Source: JASEGV01 sp037443545
GTDB lineage: Bacteria; Bacteroidota; Ignavibacteria; UBA10030; BY39
Length of the DNA: 34,240 nt
NCBI GenBank assembly: GCA_037443545.1
Contig: JBBIOD010000013.1
Span: forward strand, 1 to 34,240
Direction of reading: 5' to 3'
Shown here: one piece after another, positions 1 through 7,092 of the stretch
Numbering within the stretch: position 1 is the first letter of the stretch
How the letters are laid out: each line of letters begins with the position of its first letter
The notes under the pieces: model-generated
Database searches by the model: none
Told to the model about the DNA's origin: nothing
What the model saw: only the letters and a program-made list of their open reading frames with translations
Translations under genes and position numbers: made by a program

Positions 1-988
1 GAATTTTATTAACAGCCAAAGTAACAACTGAAAAAGCTTCATTCACTTCGAATAATTCAATATCCTGCAGAGATAGGTTTGCCTTTTTTATGACTTTTGT
101 AATCGCATCGGCTGGCGCAGTTGTGAACCATTCCGGTTTTTTTGCGAACGAAGCATAGGAAACAAGTTTTACAAGGGGCTTGATACCAAGTTGATCGGCT
201 TTTTCTCTCGACATTACTACAACTGCGGCAGCACCATCATTAATTTTTGAAGCATTAGCTGCGGTAACAGTTCCGTCTTTTAAGAATGCCGCTTTTAAAG
301 TTGGAATTTTTTCGAATTTAACCTTTTTAGGTTCTTCATCCTCGCTTACGATTATCGGGTCGCTACCTTTTTGTTCAATCGTTACGGGAATAATTTCATT
401 CTTGAAGAAATTATTTTTTTGTGCTTCGATTGCCCGCTTGTAACTTTGTGTAGCAAATTCATCTTGTATTTCACGCGTAATTTGCATTTCCTTCGCACAA
501 ATTTCGGCTGCATTCCCCATGTGAAAATTATTATACACATCCCACAAACCATCTGAAACCATTAGGTCGGTAAGTTGCCCATGTCCCATCCGATAACCTG
601 TGCGTGCTTTATCGAGCATATACGGAACATTCGACATACTTTCCATACCACCCGCAACAATCACATCGGCATCGCCTAACATAATTGATTGGGCAGCCAA
701 CATAACAGATTTCAAACCTGAACCGCATACTTTGTTTATCGTCATGCACTCGACATTTTCGGGCAGACCGGCGTAAATCGAGGCTTGCCTTGCTGGCGCC
801 TGTCCCGTACCGGCTGTTAAGACCGAACCCATTATAACTTCATTCACTTCATCTTTTGGTACGTTGCCTCTTTTGAGCGCCTCAGCAATTACTATAGCAC
901 CGAGTCGTGATGCCGATATTCCACTTAAAGTACCGCCGAACGAACCAATTGGAGTTCGTACTCCACTTACAATAACAGCTTCTCTCAT
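1..988 (-). CDS. Acetyl-CoA C-acetyltransferase (thiolase), C-terminus cut off by window edge
   Basis: The frame begins with ATG at 988, preceded by a good ribosome site (GAGGGAAT), and runs off the left edge after about 329 codons. The product is a thiolase, which condenses or cleaves acetoacetyl-CoA in the cytoplasm. The N-terminus REAVIVSGVRTPIGSFGG is typical. The nucleophilic cysteine is C88 in the motif INKVCGSGLKS, followed by GGMESMSNVPY, and NEAF lies close to the edge. Family members are about 390 residues, so roughly 60 residues are missing, including the C-terminal GHP histidine and the CxG cysteine. It starts 26 nt after the OmpA-like gene, on the same strand, and may be co-transcribed with it. 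Whether it acts in degradation or synthesis cannot be told from this window. Confidence 0.95.
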   Translation of the reverse strand, partial: MREAVIVSGVRTPIGSFGGTLSGISASRLGAIVIAEALKRGNVPKDEVNEVIMGSVLTAGTGQAPARQASIYAGLPENVECMTINKVCGSGLKSVMLAAQSIMLGDADVIVAGGMESMSNVPYMLDKARTGYRMGHGQLTDLMVSDGLWDVYNNFHMGNAAEICAKEMQITREIQDEFATQSYKRAIEAQKNNFFKNEIIPVTIEQKGSDPIIVSEDEEPKKVKFEKIPTLKAAFLKDGTVTAANASKINDGAAAVVVMSREKADQLGIKPLVKLVSYASFAKKPEWFTTAPADAITKVIKKANLSLQDIELFEVNEAFSVVTLAVNKI

Positions 989-1014
989 ATTCCCTCATGA
1001 TTTATTATTACGAT

Positions 1015-2538
1015 TTATTTAGTTCTTAAAAATTCGATTCTTCTATTTCTTGCTCTGCCATCTTCTGTTCGATTATCAGCAATTGGACGAGCAAAACCAT
1101 AACCAGCCGCAGATAGCCGGGAGTCCGCAATCCCTCTTCCAACCAGATAATTTTTTACAGCCTCGGCGCGTTGTAACGAAAGTCGCACATTCGCCTTTGC
1201 TGAGCCTATATTATCTGTATGCCCACTTATTTCAACATGAATCTCAGGGTTTGCTAATAATCCTGCGGCAACAAATTTTAATGTATCCTCAGAACTTGGC
1301 AGTAAACGTGCACTGTTGAATTCGAAGTTAATTCCTCTCAAATTAAGTTTGTCCCCAACATCAGGAATGAAGACTACATCATCAGTTCTGTCGTTTGGAT
1401 TTTTTCCTTTTTCGACTTCTCTTCCATCAGGAATTCCACCTTCATCGGTATCAATATTTAAAGGATCGGTTTGATGTGTGATCACTTCGTCGCCATCGGT
1501 TAATCCATCTCCGTCTGTATCTTTCTTTAACGGATCAGTTTTGTAATTTACAACTTCATCGCCATCGGATAACCTATCACCATCTGTATCCGGGTTTAAT
1601 GGGTCGGTTTGATATTTTAAAACTTCTTCGCCGTCCGTCAGCCCATCGCCATCGGTATCTGGTTTTAATGGATTGGTTATGTGTTGTAAAACCTCAGCGC
1701 CATCCGTTAAACCATCTCCGTCGGTATCGGGATTTATTGGATTTGTTTTATTCTTAAATATTTCATCGTAGTCGTTCAACCCATCGACATCTGAATCCGT
1801 GTTGAGAGGATTAGTTAGGTAAGCAAAAACTTCTTCCCCGTCTTTCAAACGATCACCGTCGGTATCCGGATTTAAGGGGTCAGTTCCGAATTGTTTTTCG
1901 TCTTTATTCTTTAAACCATCACCATCCGAATCGGCATTTCCTGATTCAAAGAAAGCATACACATTTAGACCGAATAAAAAGTATCCATCCTTATTGTTAT
2001 TAATTTTTCTATCGTCCAAATAATCCTTTGTTCCCAAAGCATACATACCCGTCAATTCGAGGATAGAATTGTTCGTGATAAAGAATTGAATGCCAGCGCC
2101 TGATGGAATCACACCCATCCATTTAGAATAATGACCACGTGCATTATAAGGAAGTTTCCGTTCGTTTTCATCAACAGGATTGAAATTCATTATACTAATT
2201 CCACTAAAAAAGTAAGGTCTGATTCGAGAATTGGGAATTGGAGATAAGAGCAAACGGAGTTCGATTGGGATGATTTTCGATGAGAAGAAACCAAATTTTT
2301 TTCCTTCCACCATACCGAAACCAAACCCCGCTTCGAACGCGAAAAAGTCGGAAGGGTGGTAACGAGAAAATATCCGGGTAATCGGTTTGGGTATATACCC
2401 ACCGACATCGGTTTTTGCCATCGCAGTCCCAAAACTTAATCCAAGCCCTATCCCATCTTCAAGTCGTTGGGAAAAAGTTATATTATGGATTAGATTTGTT
2501 GATATGGCAAAGAATAACAAATACTTGAGAATTTTCAT
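1015..2538 (-). CDS. OmpA-family outer-membrane protein with thrombospondin type-3 repeats
   Basis: The 507-residue protein has three parts. Residues 1-24 are a signal peptide ending in TFSQ. Residues about 25-200 look like a small outer-membrane beta-barrel with aromatic-ended strands. Residues 203-385 hold eight calcium-binding TSP3-type repeats of 23 residues (DTDGDGLTDGxE). Residues about 395-507 form an OmpA/Pal peptidoglycan-binding domain with GHTDN (D442) and the LSLQRAEAV helix (R457), the residues that normally hold diaminopimelate. The protein therefore probably ties the outer membrane to peptidoglycan through a stiff, calcium-stabilised stalk. It has its own promoter just upstream, and rho's terminator separates it from rho. 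The start lacks an obvious Shine-Dalgarno sequence. The role is structural or adhesive by family; no enzymatic activity is expected. Confidence 0.9.
   Translation of the reverse strand: MKILKYLLFFAISTNLIHNITFSQRLEDGIGLGLSFGTAMAKTDVGGYIPKPITRIFSRYHPSDFFAFEAGFGFGMVEGKKFGFFSSKIIPIELRLLLSPIPNSRIRPYFFSGISIMNFNPVDENERKLPYNARGHYSKWMGVIPSGAGIQFFITNNSILELTGMYALGTKDYLDDRKINNNKDGYFLFGLNVYAFFESGNADSDGDGLKNKDEKQFGTDPLNPDTDGDRLKDGEEVFAYLTNPLNTDSDVDGLNDYDEIFKNKTNPINPDTDGDGLTDGAEVLQHITNPLKPDTDGDGLTDGEEVLKYQTDPLNPDTDGDRLSDGDEVVNYKTDPLKKDTDGDGLTDGDEVITHQTDPLNIDTDEGGIPDGREVEKGKNPNDRTDDVVFIPDVGDKLNLRGINFEFNSARLLPSSEDTLKFVAAGLLANPEIHVEISGHTDNIGSAKANVRLSLQRAEAVKNYLVGRGIADSRLSAAGYGFARPIADNRTEDGRARNRRIEFLRTK
1384..1932 (-). 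repeat. Tandem coding repeat of about 69 bp (eight TSP3 units)
   Basis: Eight in-frame units of about 69 bp encode residues 203-385 of the OmpA-like protein. Each unit reads DxDxDGLxDxxE, then a linker and TDPLNP or TNPLNP. Units 4, 5 and 7 are closest to consensus (DTDGDGLTDG). Units 2 and 6 have R in place of the last G of DGDG. Unit 8 (DTDEGGIPDG) is degenerate and shorter. Such an array can gain or lose copies by slippage or recombination. Confidence 0.9.
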
Positions 2539-2567
2539 TCAGTGTTAAAGTTTTTGATGGCAGTGTA

Positions 2568-2596
2568 AATTTAAGTCTTGTCAACGAGAAAGTCAA
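2568..2596 (-). promoter_or_regulatory. Sigma70-type promoter of the OmpA-like gene
   Basis: On the minus strand TTGACT (2591-2596) is followed by a 17-bp spacer and TAAATT (2568-2573). The site lies between rho's terminator and the start codon at 2538. It predicts a leader of roughly 20-25 nt without a clear Shine-Dalgarno sequence. Confidence 0.7.
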
Positions 2597-2614
2597 GCCT
2601 TTTTTGACTTTTTG

Positions 2615-2643
2615 AAAAAAAAAGCCCCCATATCAAGGGGGCT
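2615..2643 (-). terminator. Intrinsic terminator of rho
   Basis: On the minus strand a perfect 7-bp stem, AGCCCCC/GGGGGCT (2637-2643 with 2623-2629), has a 7-nt loop and is followed by a run of eight T (2622-2615). It lies 22 nt after the rho stop codon and insulates the OmpA-like gene. Confidence 0.92.
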
Positions 2644-2665
2644 ATATTAGGTGGGATAATCTATA

Positions 2666-3919
2666 CTAACTGTTCATAACTCGCAAGAATTCTTTGTTCG
2701 TTTTAGTTCCCCGCATTTTATCGAGTAAAAACTCCATCGCTTCGACAGTCGAAAAATCGCTTAAAAGCTTTCTGAGTATCCAAATTCGATTCAAATCATC
2801 GGGTTCTAACAAAATTTCCTCTTTACGCGTACCTGAACGGTTAACATCATACGAGGGATATACCCGTCTATCGGAAAGTTTGCGGTCAAGTATAATTTCC
2901 ATATTACCTGTGCCCTTGAATTCTTCAAAGATAACTTCGTCCATTCTGCTTCCGGTTTCTACGAGAGCGGTTGCAATTATTGTTAAACTTCCCCCTTCCT
3001 CTATATTTCTGGCGGCTCCGAAAAAGCGTTTCGGGCGTTGCAGCGCATTCGCATCAACGCCGCCTGAAAGAATTTTTCCGCTATGAGGCACAACTGTATT
3101 ATGCGCACGAGCTAAGCGGGTAATACTGTCGAGAAGAATAACTACATCCTTTTTAGCTTCAACCAACCTTTTTGCTTTTTCCAAAACCATATCCGAAACC
3201 TGAACGTGCCTATCGGCAGGTTCATCGAAAGTTGAACTGATAACTTCAGCTTGAACTGAACGTTCCATATCGGTAACTTCTTCAGGGCGTTCATCAATTA
3301 ATAACACGATTAGGTGAACTTCGGGATGATTTCGCCTTATGCTGTTGGCGATTTTTTGGAGTAAAACTGTTTTGCCGGCTTTTGGGGGAGAAACAATCAT
3401 TCCGCGTTGCCCTTTTCCTATGGGAGCTAACAAATCCATTATACGCATCGCGTGTTCACCGGGTGATGTTTCTAACTTTAGTTTTTCGTGGGGATAGAGT
3501 GGCGTGAGGTTATCGAATAGAACACGGTCTCGAATAGCTTCCGGATTTTCCTCGTTAACTCCTTCAACCTTTAACAAAGCAAAAAATCGTTCTCCCTCTT
3601 TTGGCGGACGAACTTGTCCACTAACAGCATCACCTGTTCGCAATCCAAATTTTTTAATTTGCGAAGGCGAAACGTATATATCATCAGGAGAAGGAAGATA
3701 GTTATAATCAGCGGATCTCAAAAAACCGTAACCGTCCGGTAATACTTCTAAAACCCCTTTGCTGAAACCGATCCCGTCCTTTGCCGATTGAACTTCCAGG
3801 ATTTTAAAAATTAAATCCTGTTTTCTCATATCGGAATAGCCGGTTACGTCCAACTCTCTCGCAATTTTCGTGAGTTCGGCTATCTTTTTTGATTTCAGTT
3901 CTACGATGTCCATTGGCAT
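2666..3919 (-). CDS. rho: Transcription termination factor Rho
   Basis: This 417-residue protein is the homohexameric RNA-dependent ATPase that ends Rho-dependent transcription. Residues 1-45 are the SAP-like N-terminal domain. Residues about 50-120 are the cold-shock/OB RNA-binding domain, with the RNP1-like DGYGFLR at 62-68. The ATPase core has Walker A PPKAGKT (178-184), Walker B VVILLD (259-264), the Q-loop region SGGVDANALQRPKRFF (285-300) and the arginine-rich GSRMDEV region. Length and motifs are normal, and there is no insertion between the RNA-binding and ATPase domains. The ATG at 3919 has AGAGAG about 12 nt upstream; a second ATG two codons in is possible. The gene forms its own unit, with a promoter overlapping the end of folC and an intrinsic terminator downstream. 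Confidence 0.98.
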   Translation of the reverse strand: MPMDIVELKSKKIAELTKIARELDVTGYSDMRKQDLIFKILEVQSAKDGIGFSKGVLEVLPDGYGFLRSADYNYLPSPDDIYVSPSQIKKFGLRTGDAVSGQVRPPKEGERFFALLKVEGVNEENPEAIRDRVLFDNLTPLYPHEKLKLETSPGEHAMRIMDLLAPIGKGQRGMIVSPPKAGKTVLLQKIANSIRRNHPEVHLIVLLIDERPEEVTDMERSVQAEVISSTFDEPADRHVQVSDMVLEKAKRLVEAKKDVVILLDSITRLARAHNTVVPHSGKILSGGVDANALQRPKRFFGAARNIEEGGSLTIIATALVETGSRMDEVIFEEFKGTGNMEIILDRKLSDRRVYPSYDVNRSGTRKEEILLEPDDLNRIWILRKLLSDFSTVEAMEFLLDKMRGTKTNKEFLRVMNS

Positions 3920-4025
3920 AAATTAATTCTCTCTTATAAAATTAGATGGTTTGGTATTTATCAATGATATGTTTACAACGTTGGATATAAACTAGATTTG
4001 TATTTTGTTTCTAAAATTCTATGCA

Positions 4026-4054
4026 AATATACGTTGAAATACAAAGAAAGTCAA
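4026..4054 (-). promoter_or_regulatory. Sigma70-type promoter of rho
   Basis: TTGACT (4049-4054), which overlaps the folC stop codon, is followed by a 17-bp spacer and TATATT (4026-4031). Transcription would start near 4019, giving a leader of about 100 nt before the rho ATG at 3919. The leader contains GTTTA...TAAAC around the palindrome CAACGTTG, a possible hairpin. Bases 3920-4050 hold no gene. Confidence 0.75.
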
Positions 4055-5337
4055 GATTCTACAAAACGCATTGCTTCTGCTAATACATAATGGGAACCAG
4101 TAATCAAAATTATTTCATTAGAACTAGCATAATTTTTAGCAATTTTTAAGCTGTATTTGGGTGTTTTTCCATCGATACAAGGAATATTGGAAATTTTGAA
4201 TTTTGATGCTATCGTGTCGCTTGGAATTGCTCTCTCTGTTTTTGGGCTGCAAGTAATTACTATTCGTGCGAAATCGCCAATTTCCTGAACAATCGTATCT
4301 AAATCTTTATCTTTCATCAATCCAAACACTACAATAACTTTATTAATTCCCAATCGGAAAAGTGTAGCTTTGAGATTAATGAAAGCTTGTGTATTGTGAG
4401 CAACATCCCCGATAATTAAAGGATTTTTAGATAACAGATCGAAACGCCCACGAAGACCAGAAAACAATTTTACTCCAGAGAATCCAGAACGAATGCTTCG
4501 GTCGGTAATTTTGTATGAATATTTTTTACGCAATAACGAGAGCGCCAAAGCTGATAACCTGATATTGTCTTCCTGAAATTTTCCAAGCATTGTAAGTTTT
4601 AAATTATTTAGTTTAGTGTTCCAGATTTTTAGGTCTATGTACTGAGCTTGTAAATCATTTTTTAAAAAAACAAGTTTTGTGTTATCGTCGATATGATTTA
4701 ATGTCGAATTTGATTTACGGGTTACAGATTGAATAACTCTGAATGCATCTTCGTCTCTTGCAGCAGTCAAACATGGAACAAAAGGTTTGATGATGCCGGC
4801 TTTTTCGTGGGCAATTGATTTAGTCGTTGAACCCAAGTATTCTGTATGCTCAAGTCCAATGTTCGTGATGATACTTATTAATGGAGTAATGATGTTTGTT
4901 GCATCGAGACGACCCCCTAACCCGGTTTCGATTACAGCTATATCGATTTTTTGGTCGCTAAAATATTTAAACCCTATTGCAGTAGTCGCCTCAAAAAAAG
5001 TTGTCCTATATTTTTCGATTTCACTACGAATTATTTTCGTGTATGTAATAAGTTCTTCATCGCTTATCGGTTTTCCATCGATCCGTATTCTTTCGTTGAA
5101 CTTCAATAAATGAGGCGATGTATAAAGGCCGGTTTTATATCCTGATGCAGTAAGTACTGAAGCAATCATCGCTGATGTTGAACCTTTCCCGTTCGTACCT
5201 GCGATATGAATCGTTGGATAGTCTTGATGGGGGTTCTCCAACGTTTCACATAATTTTTTAATATTTTCCAATCCGAACTTCATACCATATTTTTGAAGTC
5301 CGTATAGAAATTTAATTGTCGTATTAAACGTGTGCAA
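4051..5337 (-). CDS. folC: Bifunctional-type folylpolyglutamate/dihydrofolate synthase FolC
   Basis: This 428-residue Mur-ligase-type enzyme adds glutamate to folates using ATP. It carries the nucleotide-binding GTNGKGS loop (47-53), ETGLGGRLDATN (137-148), the conserved H164 (GLEHTEYLG) and HEKAGIIKP (177-185), whose lysine is normally carbamylated. The start is TTG. The codon before it is an in-frame stop, and the first internal ATG (residue 19) would cut away the conserved helix LYGLQKYGM, so TTG at 5337 is the best start. It is the last gene of the TPR-pyrK-pyrD-folC run, 24 nt after pyrD, and lacks a strong ribosome site, which suggests low expression or coupling to pyrD. Whether it also has dihydrofolate synthase activity cannot be read from the sequence. 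Confidence 0.93.
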   Translation of the reverse strand: MHTFNTTIKFLYGLQKYGMKFGLENIKKLCETLENPHQDYPTIHIAGTNGKGSTSAMIASVLTASGYKTGLYTSPHLLKFNERIRIDGKPISDEELITYTKIIRSEIEKYRTTFFEATTAIGFKYFSDQKIDIAVIETGLGGRLDATNIITPLISIITNIGLEHTEYLGSTTKSIAHEKAGIIKPFVPCLTAARDEDAFRVIQSVTRKSNSTLNHIDDNTKLVFLKNDLQAQYIDLKIWNTKLNNLKLTMLGKFQEDNIRLSALALSLLRKKYSYKITDRSIRSGFSGVKLFSGLRGRFDLLSKNPLIIGDVAHNTQAFINLKATLFRLGINKVIVVFGLMKDKDLDTIVQEIGDFARIVITCSPKTERAIPSDTIASKFKISNIPCIDGKTPKYSLKIAKNYASSNEIILITGSHYVLAEAMRFVES

Positions 5338-5361
5338 TTATCAAACTTTTAGTTTTTATAA

Positions 5362-6300
5362 TCAATTTTTTAAAACGGATTCATTTTTTGATGTGTCGAG
5401 CGATCCCACAATGATACCGACATCAGCAATACCATTATCTAAACAAAATTTTTCGATTCCCTCGACTATCGACACACCGATATTCGGGTTTATGAAATTG
5501 GCAGTACCAACCTGGACGGCATTAGCGCCAACAATTAAAAACTCCAAGGCATCCTCTGTATTAGCTATTCCACCTATCCCGAAAACAGGGATTTTTACCG
5601 CAGTAACAACCTCAAAAACTTTAACTAATGCAACTGGTTTAATTGCCGGGCCCGATAGACCACCGGTTACGGTAGATATTTTGGGTTTGCGGGTTTCAAC
5701 ATTCACAGCCATTCCAACTAACGTGTTGATTAAAGAAACAGCATCGGCACCTTCCGATTCTGCCACTTTCGCAAACTCGGAAACGCGCGTAACATTTGGA
5801 GTGAGTTTTAAAATAATTGGTTTCGAAGTTAAACGGCGAACCATTTTAGTTATCTCGGCGGTCGCTTTTAAATTGGTACCAAAACTCAACCCCCCCTCTT
5901 TGACATTTGGGCAGGATATGTTAATTTCGTATGCAGTTATCCCATTTTCCGATTCTAATTTTTCCAACACCTTACAATATTCATCAATCGTACCGCCGGC
6001 TATGTTTGCTATTATTACACCATCTAATTGTTTGAGGAGAGGTAATTTTTCGGAAATAAATTTTTCGACTCCAATATTTGCCAACCCGATCGAGTTGATT
6101 AGCCCGCTGGCAGTTTCTACAATTCGTGGCGGAGGATTGCCTTTACGTGGTTTTAGTGTGAGCGACTTTGTAAAAATTCCACCAAGCTTTTTTATATCAA
6201 GAAGCTCGCTTGTTTCATCTCCATAACCGAATGTTCCGGATGCAACAAAAACACGATTTTTAAATTCGATATTTCCAATTTTAAACGATGTCTTTACCAT
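5362..6300 (-). CDS. pyrD: Dihydroorotate dehydrogenase catalytic subunit PyrD (class 1B)
   Basis: This 312-residue FMN enzyme oxidises dihydroorotate to orotate in pyrimidine synthesis. It is a TIM barrel with the active-site cysteine C130 in EINISCPNVKEGG (class 1 enzymes use Cys rather than Ser as the base). The substrate/FMN stretch is near NSIGLAN (69-75), with KLTPNV (165-170) and the phosphate-binding GIGGI (241-245). The class 1B assignment follows from the adjacent PyrK. Its ATG immediately follows the pyrK TAG with no spacer, so the two subunits are almost certainly translationally coupled. Length is normal for the family. Confidence 0.97.
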   Translation of the reverse strand: MVKTSFKIGNIEFKNRVFVASGTFGYGDETSELLDIKKLGGIFTKSLTLKPRKGNPPPRIVETASGLINSIGLANIGVEKFISEKLPLLKQLDGVIIANIAGGTIDEYCKVLEKLESENGITAYEINISCPNVKEGGLSFGTNLKATAEITKMVRRLTSKPIILKLTPNVTRVSEFAKVAESEGADAVSLINTLVGMAVNVETRKPKISTVTGGLSGPAIKPVALVKVFEVVTAVKIPVFGIGGIANTEDALEFLIVGANAVQVGTANFINPNIGVSIVEGIEKFCLDNGIADVGIIVGSLDTSKNESVLKN

Positions 6301-7092
6301 CTACAAAATTATCTCGTTTGAATTAAATACAGGACCATCTTTGCACGAGAGTGCAAAACCAATCTCTTTATTTCTCAATTCCACTGCACATCCTTGGCAG
6401 ATTCCAAAACCACACGCCATCGCGGTTTCTAATGATATCTCGCAAGGGATTTTATATTCTTCGGTTAAATTAGTTAAGGTAACAAGCATCGCTGTGGGAC
6501 CGCAGGCATAAATTTTACAATTCTGTTTTTTATTTTCGATTAAAAAATGTTTCAACAGTTCAACAACAGTTCCCCGATAACCTGACGACCCATCAACAGT
6601 TGCAGTCCGAACGTCATTCAGATACGAAGTCAACAAATATTCTTTCGTTCGTGCGCCTAAAAAAGTGACAACGTTTTTTCCTTTTTGATTTAAATGTTTT
6701 TGAAGAAGAGGTAACGAAGCAACACCCAAACCACCACCGATTAGGATTGAAAGTTCTTCATTATTCGAAACATTGAACGGTTTACCGAGAGGTCCTAAAA
6801 CATCAAGCATATCACCTACTTTTTTGAGGGACAGTTTTTTTGTACCCTTTCCCATTACACCAAAAACTATTTCGACAGAATTTTCTTCAACATAATAAAC
6901 ACTAAAGGGTCTTCTGAGTAACGGAACTGTAGTTTCATCTATTCTAATGTTTATGAATTGCCCAGGCAATACAGAATGCGCAATCTCAGGGGCATGAAAA
7001 GAAAGTTTTAAGATGGAAGAATTTACGGGTGTAATTTTTGTAATCTCGAATTTATTTTGAATCATCTTTGAATCCAAAAATTTATTCGTCAT
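6301..7092 (-). CDS. pyrK: Dihydroorotate dehydrogenase electron-transfer subunit PyrK
   Basis: PyrK is a ferredoxin-reductase-like protein that passes electrons from PyrD's FMN through a [2Fe-2S] cluster and FAD to NAD+. The flavin motif RRPFSVY is followed by a Rossmann-like NAD domain (GGGLGVASLPLL) and a C-terminal cluster-binding segment, ACGFGICQGCAVELRN then SCKDGPVF, which supplies four cysteines. I chose the ATG at 7092 (263 residues) because AGGAAG lies upstream and it overlaps the end of the TPR gene by 11 nt. The ATG at 7065 (254 residues) aligns better with known PyrK N-termini. A longer frame back to 7155 would overlap its neighbour by 74 nt and adds unconserved sequence. Function is firm; the start is uncertain. 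Confidence 0.94.
   Translation of the reverse strand: MTNKFLDSKMIQNKFEITKITPVNSSILKLSFHAPEIAHSVLPGQFINIRIDETTVPLLRRPFSVYYVEENSVEIVFGVMGKGTKKLSLKKVGDMLDVLGPLGKPFNVSNNEELSILIGGGLGVASLPLLQKHLNQKGKNVVTFLGARTKEYLLTSYLNDVRTATVDGSSGYRGTVVELLKHFLIENKKQNCKIYACGPTAMLVTLTNLTEEYKIPCEISLETAMACGFGICQGCAVELRNKEIGFALSCKDGPVFNSNEIIL

Noticed and set aside
3920..4020. Riboswitch or RNA gene in the rho leader
   Set aside because: Only a short GTTTA/TAAAC stem around CAACGTTG is visible, and no known riboswitch core could be recognised.
5330..6226. A 298-codon open frame on the plus strand opposite pyrD
   Set aside because: Its product is low-complexity Ser/Thr/Pro/Ile-rich, with no known motif, and the opposite strand encodes a complete, motif-perfect PyrD. 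It is an antisense shadow.
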